Shown here piece after piece: positions 1 to 10,089 of a stretch of 64,000 bases of DNA; the first letter of the stretch is position 1, and the number at the start of each line of letters is the position of its first letter. The notes under the pieces were generated by a model. It ran no database searches. It was not told the origin of the DNA and saw only the letters and a list, made by a program, of their open reading frames with translations. This DNA is from Symbiodinium natans (Eukaryota > Sar > Dinophyceae > Suessiales > Symbiodiniaceae), in the NCBI GenBank assembly GCA_905221605.1, contig CAJNDS010002413.1, positions 1 to 64,000 on the forward strand, written 5' to 3'. The translations under genes and the position numbers were made by a program.

Positions 1-75
1 GGATAGGAAATCCTGCAACCCTAAACCCTAAACTCTAAACCGTAAACCCTAAACCCTATACCCTATACCCTAAAC

Positions 76-167
76 CCTGCAGATGGGGGCCGTGCACATA
101 TGATCCACGCGGGAGAGGTAGGTCGACTGCTGGCACTCTTGGCAGGTGGCGCGGCCGGTGCATTTGC
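76..167 (-). CDS. Cys-rich furin/EGF-like exon
   Basis: Read on the minus strand, this island is open and reads GKCTGRATCQECQQSTYL, then about nine residues on, MCTAPIC. The spacing is Cys-x6-Cys-x2-Cys, typical of furin-like or GCC2/GCC3 cysteine-rich modules of extracellular proteins. The upstream side has a pyrimidine-rich acceptor (CCTCTCTTAG). The downstream side runs straight into telomeric units, offering a GTTTAG donor after GCAGG. It is one of a series of similar minus-strand exons up to 11160. The domain class comes from Cys spacing only; the exact fold (furin-like or EGF-like) is not settled. Confidence 0.5.
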
Positions 168-231
168 CTAAGAGAGGGCTTTGGGGTTTAGGGTTTTGGG
201 TTTGAGGGCTTTGGGGTGTCGGGATTTCGTG

Positions 232-368
232 GTCTACTTGGAGGTTCGTGGTATTTAATAACCCAATTATAATTGAGCTTACAACACAATACCCATATTG
301 GGGCACTTGAGGGGCGTGTTAGCACTGTTAAAATTGGGCTATAAGTTACCATGAACCTCCAAGTAGGG
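232..368. mobile_element. MITE-like element, family B (complete)
   Basis: The left end CTACTTGGAGGTTCGTGGTA is inverted at the right end as TACCATGAACCTCCAAGTAG, giving terminal inverted repeats of about 20 bp around an AT-rich core of about 100 bp with no ORF. Related copies lie at 4463-4560, 13082-13148, 14800-14905 and 15330-15415. It looks like a non-autonomous DNA transposon. No transposase is seen in the window. Confidence 0.65.
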
Positions 369-1020
369 CCTAGCTCTTTAGGGCTTAGGGGTTTATCGGA
401 TAGGGTATGTTTTAGGCTTTGTCATTTAACGTTGAGAGCGGAGGCGAACTATCGTTTGGCCCCCTGAACCTGAAACCCTACACCCTACACCCTACACCCT
501 ACACCCTACACCCTACACCCTAAACCCTAAACCCTAAACCCTAAACCCTAAACCCTAAACCACAGCAATGAAGGATTCAGGGTTTGGGGTTCTGGGTGCC
601 CTAGCATCTTGAGGCCTAAAACCCGAAAAACAAAAACCTGGATAAACCAGACTTAAACCCCTAAAAGCCCCGAACACTTAACACTATCATATGAACCCCA
701 AACGTAAGTTTTTTTTTTTCTGGCTGCTGCTGTGTGACCTCTCGTAGGATTCGCGGGCAAGCTACAAAGAAAGGGTTTAGGGTTTAGGGTTTAGGGTTGG
801 ATTCTCAAATTCATCTTCAAAACAAGCCTCAACTGGCCAAAATGTACACAAAGGCTTCAACTCAACGAGGGTTTAGGGCTAAGCGTTTAGGGTTTGGATC
901 CCTAAACCCTAAACCCTAAACCCTAACCCTAAACCCTAAACCCAAAACCCAAAACCCTAAACCCTAAACCCTAAACCCTAAATTCCACAGAGTTTAGGAT
1001 TTAGGGCTTCAATCTAAGAC

Positions 1021-1071
1021 CGCCGGGATGCTGCAGGTCTCATAGCACTCGGTGCACACGCCGCCTGTTTC
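1021..1071 (-). CDS. Cys-rich micro-exon
   Basis: This minus-strand island of 51 nt is exactly 17 codons and reads ETGGVCTECYETCSIPA, with three Cys in a C-x2-C-x3-C spacing. It is preceded by AAAG (possible acceptor) and followed by GTCTTAG (possible donor), with telomeric repeats on both sides. It probably belongs with the other Cys-rich minus-strand exons. It is too short to name on its own. Confidence 0.35.
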
Positions 1072-1880
1072 CTTTGTGGGTTGTGGGTTTAGGGTTTAGG
1101 GTCTAGGGTCTAGGGTTTAGGGTTTAGGGTTCAGGTTTTAGGGTCTAGGGTTTAGGGTTGGGCCTTGCTCAGGTCCTTATAGCAAGCCTTCAACCCGAAA
1201 CCCTAAACCCTAAGCCCTGAACCGGCTTCGAAAGGGTTCTGGGTTTCTCTCGGGGTGCCTCGCGTTGGCAAGGGCGGCTTCCCCTCGATGGGGGGGGGGG
1301 GGGGGGGGGGGGGGTGGGCTCAGGGTTCACCCTAAACCCTAAACCCCAACCCCTGAACCCGAAACCCTGAACCCTGTAAGGGTTAGGGTTTTGTGTTTTG
1401 GCTGCTTGGCCCAGACAAGCCTTGGGCCTCTCCCCCAGCAGATCACTGAAGCCCTGCATCCCTGAAGATTGCAAACCCTGATTTAGGGGTTTAGGGTTTA
1501 GTGTTTTAGGGTATGACTGCAACCCCAACATCAGGGGTGGCGGCTCGTACTTTAGGTTACAAGGGTTTAGTGTTTAGGGATTAGGGCCTAAGGCTGTACC
1601 CCTAAAGGTTGTCCTTGACATACTCCTATTGTGGCCCATGTGCACCGTAGGAAACCTTAAAATGGGTGCCCAAATCGAAAAGTACCACAAGGTAAAGCCA
1701 CTTGCTAACAACACTAAACGCCCCAAAACAACTAAATACCCCCATACCTAAACCCTAAACCTAAACCCTAAACCCTAAAGGGCCTTTGTGGGTGAAGGCC
1801 TCAAACCTGAAATCCGCATGGATGGCAGCCCAACGGCGGCCGTCTTGCCACTGTCGTCCCGGAAGTAGCCTGGGGTTTAG

Positions 1881-1971
1881 CCTAAACCCTAAACCCTAAA
1901 CCCTAAACCCTAAACCCTAAACCCTAAACCCTAAACCCTAAACCCTAAACCACAAACCCTAAACCCTAAAC
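1881..1971. repeat. Interstitial CCCTAAA tract
   Basis: A nearly perfect run of about 12 CCCTAAA units with a single CACAAAC variant. It follows a small minus-strand open island (about 1805-1870) that reads GYFRDDSGKTAAVG and may be another exon. Confidence 0.9.
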
Positions 1972-2489
1972 AATTTGAGGAAATGAGGGTTCAGCACTTT
2001 TGGAAGTAGCCGGAAGTTGCGCAAAAACTCGTGGTTGAGGGCGGTTGGGGGGGGGGGGGAGCGGTTAGGCTTCAAGCGTTTTCTCTTTGTTGGAATGGGG
2101 TTCGGGGGGTTAGGAGCGAAACCCTAAAACCTAGTTAAACCTTAAGCCTTAAGCCCGAAACCCTAAACCCTGAACCGCGTTTAGGGTTATAGGGCTCCCT
2201 TGACCCCAAACCGCAAACCGTGGCTTAGGGCTTAGGGCTTAGGGTTTAGGGTTTAGGGTTCAGGGTTGTAGGGCTTTCGGGCCTTCGGGTGTAGGGTTTT
2301 TGGGCTTTTGGGCTTCTGGGCTTTTGGACTGTAGGGCATTAGGGGTTTGGGGCTTAGGGTGTAGGGTTTTAGGGTTTTAGGGTTTTAGGGTTTAGGGCTT
2401 TAGGGTTTTGGGATGTTGGGTTTGAGGGTTTGAGGCTTAGGGTACCCAATCGACCCTAAACCCTAAACCCTAAACCCTAAACACTAAAC

Positions 2490-2576
2490 CCTGCCCACTG
2501 GCAGCTCGGTGGCCGTCGTCGCACTGTTCGAGGCAGGTGCGGTTTGGCAACAGGTAAGCACCTTCGTTCAGTGGCC
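2490..2576 (-). CDS. Cys-rich furin-like exon (phase 1-1)
   Basis: On the minus strand the island reads EGAYLLPNRTCLEQCDDGHR, the typical layout of furin-like repeats (G-x-Y-L, then C-x3-C and a short loop). A TTTTAG acceptor and a donor beginning GTTTAG, made from the telomeric unit, delimit 87 nt. Both ends are phase 1, so the exon is symmetrical. Caution: the plus strand of the same island is also open and ends at a good GTAAGC donor (2554), so the strand is not certain. The Cys pattern favours minus. Confidence 0.45.
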
Positions 2577-2599
2577 CTAAAACATGCTTCTGAGTTGAG

Positions 2600-2679
2600 G
2601 GGTTCAGGGTTCAGGGTTTAGGGTTTAGGGTTTAGGGTTTAGGGTTTAGGGTTTAGGGTTTAGGGTTTAGGGTTTAGGG
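2600..2679. repeat. Interstitial TTTAGGG tract
   Basis: About 11 units in the G-rich orientation, starting with two GGGTTCA variants and then uniform TTTAGGG. It lies immediately upstream, in the minus-strand direction, of the Cys-rich exon at 2490-2576. Confidence 0.9.
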
Positions 2680-2876
2680 CGATGGACGCCTCACAAAATG
2701 CGCAGAAGCAGATCTTTTTGAACGCCGGAATCAGCATGGGTGGCGAGAGACGTGGAACTTACACGAATACATGAACCACTACTTGCTTAAGAACCCCAAC
2801 AAAAAGATAATCTTCCCTACATTGCCCTGATAAACAGGAATATATATATATATATGGTTCAGCGTCGAGCGTCCGG

Positions 2877-3322
2877 GCCCCCCCCCCCCCCCCATGGTAT
2901 CCCCCCCCCCCCCAAGTCTACTCTACGGTCCCTAAACCCTAAACCCTAAACCCCTAAACCCCTAAACCCTAAACCCTAAACCCTAAACCCTAAAACCTAA
3001 ACCCTAACCCTAAACCCTAAACCTTAAGTCTTAAACCTTAAACCCTAAACCCTAAAACCTTGAACCCTAAACCCTAACCCTAAAACCAACCCCAACCACA
3101 CCACAGGGGGGGGGGAACATCTTAGTACCCCATCCGCGGGGAAAACCCTAAACCCTAAACCCTAAACCCTAAACCCTAAAACCCTAAACCGTAAACCCTA
3201 AACCCTAAACCCTAAAACCCTAAAACCCTAAAACCCTAAACCCTAAACCCTAAAACCCTAAAACCAACCCCCAACCACACCACAGGGGGGGGGGGGTACC
3301 ATTGGGGGGGGGGGGGGGGGGG
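2877..3322. repeat. Poly-C / poly-G inverted pair around duplicated telomeric tract
   Basis: A C-run broken by CATGGTAT (2877-2914) is matched in inverted orientation by a G-run broken by TACCATT (3285-3322). Between them, telomeric tracts are tandemly duplicated: the segment ending AACCACACCACAGGGG occurs at 3079-3113 and again at 3260-3298. The layout suggests a foldback or slippage-prone locus. Confidence 0.7.
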
Positions 3323-3712
3323 TGTGTGGGTAGGGGGGGGTGGGTGTAGGGGGTGGGCGTAGGGGGGGGGGGTGTAGGGGTGGTGGGGGTATCGTGGTGG
3401 GGTGTGGTAGGGTGGGTGGGTAGGGTGGGGGGGGGGGTTAGGGGGGGGGGGGGGGGTAGGGGGGGGGTGGGGGTAAGTGGGGGGTGTGTTTGGGGGTTGG
3501 GGTGAAGGGGGGGGGTGGGGTGGGGGGGATAGGTTGGTGGTGGTTTGGGGGGGGTGGTGGGAGGGGGGGGGGTGTGTGGGTGGGTGGTGTTGTGGGGGGT
3601 GGAGTGGGTGGAGGGTGTGGGGTGGGGGAGGGGGGAAAATGTAAGGGGGGGGGGGTGGGTATGGGGGGGGTGGGGTGGGGTGCGGGGAGGGGGGGGGGGG
3701 GTAGGCCCGTCG
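3290..3712. repeat. G/T-rich low-complexity block
   Basis: About 420 bp composed almost only of G and T on the plus strand (GGGGTGGGTGTAGGGGG-like). Long open frames here, Pro/His-rich on one strand and Gly/Val-rich on the other, are composition artefacts and are not annotated as genes. Confidence 0.85.
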
Positions 3713-4149
3713 GGGCTGAATCATATATAGGTGTGTTTCCTTTTTTGGGGGGTGGTTCTGAAGCAAATAGTAGTTAATTTCAACATTTTCCATATGATGC
3801 TATATTAGATGGTATTGTATGATTAACTGAACCAGGCCCTCATTGCCCTGAACACGAAGACCCAAAAAGTTGCACCCATCAACCGCAGACACCAAACCCC
3901 AAAGCCCATGGGCTCTTTTAGGGGTCCTAAACCCTAAGCCCAAAACCCTAAACCCCATACCCTAAACCATAAACCCTAAACCCTAAACCCAAACCCGAAG
4001 CCAAGCTTGCAGGTTCTGCTCTTAGATCCAATTGTCGGGTGAGCACAAATCGTCGGAGCCTGAACCCGACTGCTTAGACCCTCTTGGATGTTTCTGGGGT
4101 TTACGGTTTAGGGTTTGGGGTTTGGGGTTTGGGGTTTAGGGTTGGGGTG

Positions 4150-4225
4150 TTCCCCCTTTTTCTACGACTCCTGAATAGGGATTACAGTAGGGGGTACTGT
4201 CAGTAGAAGGGGGTACATCCCCATA
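4150..4225. mobile_element. MITE-like element, family F
   Basis: An inverted repeat: GTTCCCCCTTTTTCTACGAC at the left is mirrored by GTAGAAGGGGGTACATCCC at the right, with GGGTACTGTCAG in the loop. A related but diverged copy is at 13308-13402, with the same order of features (GATGTTCCCCC...GGGGTACTAT...GGGGCAACATCCC). Confidence 0.5.
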
Positions 4226-4419
4226 AACCCCTATAGTATCAATATCATCAACAATCTACACCTCAACGCTTTCTCAAAGCCTTTCCGACCCAAACATCCC
4301 CTAAGCAAAGCCCTAAACCCTACCCGAACTCTACATTCCAAGCCTCCTGTCAAGTGCCCCTTTGTGTGCACGTACCTCATTTATCATACTCTTGGGCCAC
4401 AAATTCCCTAGAAAGGAGG

Positions 4420-4560
4420 TACTGTAAGGCCCAAGTGTTCCTTACTTAGGTACATGGACCCCTTGCTTGGAGGTTCATGGTACCTCATCTCCCAATGATG
4501 TCCGTACTTAACTACAACCCAAGTACAACCACATTAGGGCACTTAAGGGGCCCACAAGTG
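4420..4560. mobile_element. Abutting ends of element families A and B
   Basis: The family A right end (GGCCCAAGTGTTCCTTACTTAGGTACATGGACC in pieces at 4431-4460) is followed at once by a family B element (TTGCTTGGAGGTTCATGGTA, 4463 on). The family B element carries the internal motif TTAGGGCACTTAAGGGGCC shared with 301-320. This appears to be a nested or tandem insertion. Confidence 0.5.
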
Positions 4561-4804
4561 GGTTAGAACCCTACTTTGGAGAAACCCTGTGAAAAATGTA
4601 TACTGTTTAGGTATACAGAAAACTCCAAAAAATTGGAACATCCTTATCCCCACAACCCAAAAAGGCATACTAAAGGGAATCCCAACCCTAAACCCTAAAC
4701 CCTAAACCCTACACCCTAAACCCTAAGCCCTAAACCCTAAACCCTAATCATCCTTAGACCATGTTCCAACTTTCTGGGGTTTACTGTAAGCAGATTTTTT
4801 CTAG

Positions 4805-4905
4805 ACCCGGGAGTGACTTAGGAATAAGAAGGGGTGCCCTTCTTGGTGTTAAGGGGATTATAAGGGAACTCCAACCCTAAAAAAAGGGGAAAAGGGCCTA
4901 CTCCC
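4805..4905. mobile_element. MITE-like element, family D (diverged copy)
   Basis: Contains TTAGGAATAAGAAGGGGTGCCC, then TTAAGGGGATTATAAGGGAA and AAAAAGGGGAAAAGGGCC. The same order of motifs is seen at 15870-15960, 22945-23045, 25145-25235 and 58880-58985. No ORF of note. Confidence 0.5.
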
Positions 4906-5190
4906 GGTCCTAGTCTTCTTGCACACAAAACCAATTTTTTTTAAGAAAAGTACTCCAAAACCAAGAAAAGTACAGTTGTAATTGGGTACGTTTAGGTACA
5001 TGGACACCCTACCCTGAACCCTACACCCTACACCCTGCACCCTATCCTACGCCCTACACCCTACACCCTACACCCTACACCCTAAACCCTAAACCCTAAA
5101 CCCTAAACCCTAAACCCTAAACACTATCGCCGAGTAAACCCTATACCTTAAACCCTAAACTCTAGGTTCTTTGTTCTGACCCTTAGGGTG

Positions 5191-5251
5191 CCTTCCCCAC
5201 AGCGCAGTCGTCGTCCTTTTCCTTGCAACTGCAAGTTCCAAACGGCTGCAT
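5191..5251 (-). CDS. Possible Cys-rich exon
   Basis: A strong minus-strand acceptor (GGCTCTCTCAG) precedes an open stretch reading MQPFGTCSCKEKDDDCAVGK, with an EGF-like C-x-C pair. Another frame (AVWNLQLQGKG) is also open and would be phase 1 like the neighbouring exons, so the frame is uncertain. The downstream end has only a GC-type donor candidate (GGCACC). Confidence 0.35.
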
Positions 5252-5321
5252 CTGAGAGAGCCAACCCGAAAACGGGAGTCAAAGATTTCTAGCCCTAAAC
5301 CCTAAACCCTAAACCCTAAAC

Positions 5322-5384
5322 CGCGCTCTGCCTGCGGCAACGTATCCGCAGCACCGCTCTCCCACGTAAGAAAACTCGGCTGTG
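5322..5384 (-). CDS. Possible symmetrical exon (phase 1-1)
   Basis: A minus-strand segment of 63 nt lies between a GCTTAG acceptor and a GTTTAG donor formed by the adjoining telomeric tract. It is open in the phase-1 frame (QPSFLTWESGAAD). No domain is recognised. It is grouped with the Cys-rich series because of its strand, size and phase. Confidence 0.3.
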
Positions 5385-5483
5385 CTAAGCGCTTTTGGCG
5401 TGGTCGAGGGGGCCTCTCATCCCACTGGATGTCACATAGAAAAAAGAATCTAGGGTTTAGGGTTTAGGATTTAGGGTTCAGGT

Positions 5484-5740
5484 CTAGGGTTTAAGGTGTC
5501 CATGCACCAAAAAAGGGAATGCAGGAAAGACAAAGAACATATAGCTGGCATAGCATATGAAATTTACAGATCTGTATATAATCAGCATATGAATGTAGAT
5601 GTGTGAAGGCGTGTGTGAAACTGTGTATGGATTCATGTAGATCGGTCTGTACCTCTGCACGCAAGTACGTATGTAAGTATGTACGTTTGTATGCATGTAA
5701 GTATGTAAGTATACGTACGCAATTCTGCACTTACTTGTGT
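5484..5740. repeat. ATGTAAGT / TACGTATG simple-sequence region
   Basis: Irregular tandem motifs such as GTATGTAAGTATGTACG dominate the right half. The overlapping open frames on the minus strand are low complexity (Tyr/His/Thr) and not credible genes. Confidence 0.6.
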
Positions 5741-6034
5741 CCTAAACTCTAAACCCTAGTCCCTAAACCTTAAGCCCTAAACCCTAATTAAAGACATTCC
5801 TGGCTCAACAAAAGAATAGACAGGCCACCTCAGGCGGTCGCCAATCACCGCCAATTTCAGCTTTCTAGCAGAAGTGCCAGCCTCTACGGCCAAGTCTTCT
5901 ACGACTTTCTAGGATTCCCTGCGTGCGCAGCGGTGGTCCCGGCTCACTTTAAGGGCAGTTACATGGTCCCTTCGTGCGTGCTCTCCAAAGGGAACGACCC
6001 TAAACCCTAAACCCTAAACCCTAAACCCTTAGAT

Positions 6035-6250
6035 ACCCCGTATCTACACTATAAAACCCAAGGGCCCATACTTCAGACGCCGTAAAAGAAGGTAAGGGAC
6101 TATATGCTAAGGGACCATACAAGGAGGCGCCCCCTAGTTACAAGTGGAGTTATAAGAACCCTAAATTGGGTTTTAAGGATCCTAAAATTAGGTTCTAAGC
6201 CCCTGAACTACAGTTAGTATAGTAAGGGACCATATAACTACCCTTAGACT
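6035..6250. mobile_element. MITE-like element, family E (intact internal part)
   Basis: Starts near TACCCCGTATCTACACTATA, with motifs GGGCCCATACTTCAGA, GTAAGGGACTATATGCTAAG, GGGACCATACAAGG, and an inverted GGGACCATATAACTACCCTTA at the end. A second copy at 12205-12365 has the same ends, but its middle is replaced by telomeric units. Confidence 0.6.
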
Positions 6251-6274
6251 CACGGGAAATTTCACTGAGGGAGC

Positions 6275-6400
6275 CCTGTTTGGTAGCCCAGCAACCATGC
6301 TGTAACAAGGGTACCAGGGTTTAGGGCTTAGGGCTTAGGGCTTAGGGTTTAGGGTTTAGGGTTTAGGGTTTAGGGTAAAAGGTACCAGTGGGCTACCAAG
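6275..6400. mobile_element. MITE-like element, family D, core occupied by telomeric tract
   Basis: The outer arms TGGTAGCCCAGCAACCATGC and CCAGTGGGCTACCAAGCCC are inverted repeats that match the element at 11655-11745. Here the interior, from ACAAGGGTACCA to AAAGGTACCAG, consists of about nine TTTAGGG/CTTAGGG units where the 11.7-kb copy has unique DNA. This suggests insertion of, or replacement by, telomeric repeats. Confidence 0.65.
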
Positions 6401-6502
6401 CCCTGATCGCGGACCTCTTAATTTCTGGAAATACTGGGTCATCTCATCCCTGAGCTTCACGCTGCATCTCCTCATTCGCGGGAACTGCGACAATCCGACC
6501 AT

Positions 6503-6940
6503 TTGGTGTACGTACGTAACGTACAACGACAACCTCAACCTCAATCTCGCTCGGAGACCTTACTTCTTCAAAAACACAAGAAGAAAGGGCGCAGTCTTCC
6601 TACAAAAGAAACCCCAGACAGCTTGAAGCGCAGCCGATGCGCTGCAATAGTCCCCAGCGAGAGAATCGTAAAACCCAACACATGTAAGCTTCAACTATTA
6701 GCCAAGGAACTGGGAAAGCTCGGACCCGTAGCTAGAAGCATCCTCATCCCAACTATCATCCTCGTTGTTTGGGATTCGGCGGCCATCGATCTGGAACATT
6801 CCAGGCTCATCTGCCAGGTCTCTGACGCTCTGCCTCATTTCCCTTCGGAGGGCAGGCACACTGGCCGAACGCTGCCTCCCAGCGTTGTGAAGTCCTTTGC
6901 GCTCATTCGTATCCAGCGGGATGACTTGGATGTAGCCTAG
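6503..6940 (+). CDS. Hypothetical open reading frame, 145 codons
   Basis: An island of about 540 bp without telomeric units carries an open frame from a TTG (6503); the first ATG is further in. The product would be basic at the N-terminus (KHKKKGRSLPTKE) with a hydrophobic stretch (SILIPTIILVVW, about residues 80-91). No family is recognised and no splice sites were settled. It could be an exon or a chance frame. Confidence 0.25.
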   Translation: MVYVRNVQRQPQPQSRSETLLLQKHKKKGRSLPTKETPDSLKRSRCAAIVPSERIVKPNTCKLQLLAKELGKLGPVARSILIPTIILVVWDSAAIDLEHSRLICQVSDALPHFPSEGRHTGRTLPPSVVKSFALIRIQRDDLDVA

Positions 6941-7625
6941 GATGACCCTTTCAGAACCCTCTGAAAAATCTTATGCATCCTCTTGAACCCAATGAGGGTA
7001 AAATATCAAACGCAAAATCCCAAGGGGGCCGAGTGGCTGTTCTTGTAGACGACCGTGTTTGCGTCGCCACACCCTGGCTCTGCCAGAGCAGGCATCATCA
7101 CGCCTGCAGCGTAGCGCAAACGATGCGCCGGTCTCCACTAGCTCTGCTCGATTTCTTTCGAGCCAAAGAGCTCTGAATTGATCTGGATGCCCGGTGCTTC
7201 GTCTTCCGAGGCTTATCGTTTTGGGCAACTGAAAGACCTGAGCCCTAAACCCAACCCCTAACTCTACATTCAAAACCTGCTACTTGCATTCAAGGGCTAA
7301 GCATCGCGTCGGTCCCTGCGGCACAAACCAAGACACACAAGACTTCGTGAACCTCAAACGGGGGGTTACGATAATAGGGGACCCCTAATACAGACCCACA
7401 TAGTAGGATTCCCTTGTAGTAAGGTCCACAATAAGGTACTGTACCCCTATTTTCGGAAAACCCCAAACCCCAAACCCCAAAACCCGAAACCCTAAACCCT
7501 AAACCCTAAACCCTACAGTACATAGCTTGCAACGCCAAGCCTGAACTCTTAAAGCCCGAAGTCCCTAAACCCTAAACCCTAAACCCTAAACCCTAAACCC
7601 TAAACCCTAAACCCTAAACTCCCAC

Positions 7626-7700
7626 CTGTCTCACAGACGTCGCAGGTGTACCAATCCGTGCACGCCCGGCAGCGCGGGGGGCAGGGCCAGCAAGTGCCAC
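7626..7700 (-). CDS. Cys-rich furin-like exon (phase 1-1)
   Basis: On the minus strand, 75 nt read GGTCWPCPPRCRACTDWYTC followed by DVCETG. The six Cys fall in a C-x2-C-x3-C-x2-C-x5-C-x2-C series typical of furin-like/TNFR-like cysteine-rich repeats. It is bounded by an AAAG acceptor and a GTGGGA donor with telomeric repeats on both sides. Both boundaries are phase 1, so the exon could be added or removed without changing frame. It is one of the two clearest members of the series. Confidence 0.6.
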
Positions 7701-8228
7701 CTTTAGGGTTTAGGGTCTCAGGGCTTAGAGTCTAGGTCTAGCAGGTTTAGGGTTTAGGGTTTAGGGTTTAGGGTTTAGGGTTTAGGGTTTAGGGTTCAGG
7801 GTTTCATTAGGGTTTAGAGTCAAGGGTTTCGGGTTTAGGACCTTAGAGTCTGCCCTTGACCTTGGTGGGGGCGGAGGCGCCGACCTCTCTTTCCGGCGTC
7901 CTATACCCACCCCTCCCGAGCAAAAAGGCAATAACGCACCTCCACCCAGCACACATAAGTCCTTGTATGCGTAACCCTAAACCCTAAACCCTAAACCCTA
8001 AACCCTAAACCTCAAACCCCAAACCCTAAACCGACTATGGGCCACAGTCCCACTGGATTTTGGGTCTTGGCCTTATGGGGCTTATACTTCCCTACGGCCT
8101 CCACAGCCCTAAACCCAAAACCTCCACAGCCCCAATCCCTGAACGGAATTGAGGGCTGATTCTTTTCGGGGTCATCCTACTACAGCAAGGTGCTACTTCT
8201 CTTCTCTCTCTCTATATCTATCTTTCTG

Positions 8229-8340
8229 TCTTTCTTGTTGTTCTATTGTTTTTTTCTCTCTCTCTCCCTCTCCCTCTCCCTCTCCCTCTCCCTCTCCCTC
8301 TCCCTCTCCCTGTCTCTCTCTCTGTCTAGAGTCTATGTAC
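8229..8340. repeat. CTCTCC pyrimidine microsatellite
   Basis: A run of TCTCTCCC/CTCCCT units ending in CTGTCTCTCTCTCTGTC. Its open frame (Ser/Pro/Leu) is an artefact. Confidence 0.85.
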
Positions 8341-8414
8341 GGATACCCCTACCCTGAGAATAACTCCCATTAGTACAAAAAAACCCTACACCCTATAAAC
8401 CCAAGTCTACAGGC

Positions 8415-8471
8415 CTGTGACGTCATCGCCATGCTTCTGATATCCCGGTGGGCAGCTAAAGCCGCAAGCTC
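8415..8471 (-). CDS. Cys-rich EGF/furin-like exon (phase 1-1)
   Basis: The minus-strand reading ACGFSCPPGYQKHGDDVTG has the CPPGY motif common in EGF-like and furin-like modules. The 57 nt (19 codons) lie between a GAAG acceptor and a GC-type donor after ACAG. GC donors are frequent in dinoflagellates. Both boundaries are phase 1. Confidence 0.5.
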
Positions 8472-9199
8472 CTTCCACTGCCCTAAACCCTGAACCCTAA
8501 GCCCTAAGCCCAAAACCCAAAACCCAGAGGGCTTTAGCTTCACAGCACGGTAGAGCCCAAGGGTTTATGGAGTTGTCAGTGGGGTTCTGCAGGCCTTGGG
8601 GTTTTGGACGTGTTCAAAAGAGGGGGGGGGGGGGGGGGGTGGTTCTAGGTCTTCTAGGGCTATAGGATTTAACCCTCTACCTTAGACCCCTATGAACCCC
8701 TAAACCCTCAACCCTCAACCCTCAACCCTAAACCCTCCACCCAGATTGAGAAGGCTTTGGGCCTTGGGGCTTAGCGTGGGGCTTGCTGGTTTGGTGTCAT
8801 GGGTTTCCCTACTACCCCCCCCCCCCCTCAATTCCTTTCTTGAATAACCTTAATTCGGCTGAATTATCCCTAAATAAACTTAATCATGGGGTGTTTTCCC
8901 TACGAAGTGCAACCCGAAAAGGTGCTGAGAAGCCGCGCCCACGACCCGAAACCCTAAAGAGCCCTCAACCCCCAAATGAAGCAGGGTTTACACTACTCTT
9001 TTTGTGTGGGTGTATATAAAGTTCCTTTTGTAAAGTTGGTGAGTGTATATACTTGGTGTCCTTTTGGGGATACAAGGAATCTAAACCGTGCCTCAAATGG
9101 GTTAGATGTTTTTGGAGGTTTCGCAAAAGCAACGAGGCAGAGTTCCGAGCAGCACAAGGCCGCTTGCCGTTTAGGGGTTAGGGTTTAGGGTTTAGGGTT

Positions 9200-9265
9200 T
9201 AGAAGCATGCGGCGTCCTGCGGGTGATAAATACTTGCTGTTCTTGCATTGAACCTCGCACGGGTG
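9200..9265 (-). CDS. Cys-rich exon related to the 11.1-kb exon
   Basis: On the minus strand, a CATCCAG acceptor is followed by HPCEVQCKNSKYLSPAG. The CKNSKYLSP part closely resembles CTNSKYLNP in the exon at 11063-11160, so the two exons look like duplicated modules of one gene. The 3' boundary is unclear; only a weak GA-type donor after CGCAG is visible. Confidence 0.5.
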
Positions 9266-9654
9266 CTGGATGGTACCCTACACCCAAACACCTTAACCCG
9301 AACCACCCTAAACCCTAGACCCTAAACCCTAAACCCGAGCACGGTCAAACTTTTATGTCCGAAGAGATCCGGCTACCTAAACCCTAAACCCTTAACCCTA
9401 AACCCTAAACCCTGAACCCTAAACCCTAAACCCTAACATCAAGTTTCCTATAAGTGAAAGTGTAGGTAGTTTCTGGTGTAGGGTTTAGGGCTGGAGTAGC
9501 CAAGCTATACTATAAAACTTAAGCACGCTATGGCAAACAAGCCTGCATATACGCCTCAGACTAGCAAAACTCTAAGGGCCTGGGCTGGCAAATGAAGGAT
9601 CCTGTAGGATCACCACGCGGAATAGTGTTTAGGGTTTAGGGTGTATGGGATGAA

Positions 9655-9765
9655 GACTCGTACCCCTAAGGTTGTACCCCTGAAGGAGCCGCCTAGTACT
9701 TCGCTTATATTCCCTTCCTAAAAATGGGACCCCAAAAACCCAGGGGTACAACCTTAAGGGTCCAA
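9655..9765. mobile_element. MITE-like element, family G
   Basis: The left end TACCCCTAAGGTTGTACCCC is inverted at the right end as GGGGTACAACCTTAAGGGTC, with a core of about 70 bp and no ORF. A weakly similar sequence occurs near 1590-1690. Confidence 0.6.
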
Positions 9766-9830
9766 GGCAGGATCCCTAGACGTTCTCTGCCCCCTGCGGG
9801 GCTCACAGAAGCCGAAACCCTGTGCAGTGA

Positions 9831-9922
9831 ACCCTAAACCCTAAACCCTAAACCCTAAACCCTAAACCCTAAACCCTAAACCCTAAACCCTAAACCCTAA
9901 ACCCTAAACCCTAAACCCTAAC
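9831..9922. repeat. Long perfect CCCTAAA tract
   Basis: About 13 consecutive perfect CCCTAAA units, among the longest uninterrupted tracts in the window. It ends directly at the open island 9927-10035. Confidence 0.95.
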
Positions 9923-9926
9923 CTCA

Positions 9927-10035
9927 ATGAGCCGGCATGTAATCATTCTCAAGCTCTTCGACAACCGTAAGGTTCCCATGCTAGCAATGAGTCACAGCAT
10001 TACGAGCAACTCAAGAGGTGCTTACCCCAAAAGTT
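9927..10035 (+). CDS. Possible plus-strand exon
   Basis: Directly after the telomeric tract, an ATG opens a frame reading MSRHVIILKLFDNRKVPMLA and continuing without a stop into the next tract. Composition is protein-like, but no family is recognised and no splice site was assigned. Confidence 0.3.
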
Positions 10036-10089
10036 TGGGGGCCCTATACCCTAAACCCTAAACCCTAAACCCTAAACCCTAAACCCTAA

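Noticed and set aside
1-60. Chromosome end (true telomere) at the left edge
   Set aside because: The CCCTAAA units here are few and irregular, and similar tracts in both orientations occur throughout the window. Nothing marks this as a terminal array.
3236-3793. 185-codon Pro/His-rich frame on the minus strand and Gly-rich frames on the plus strand
   Set aside because: They lie in G/T-only low-complexity DNA; open frames are expected because stop codons are rare in that composition.
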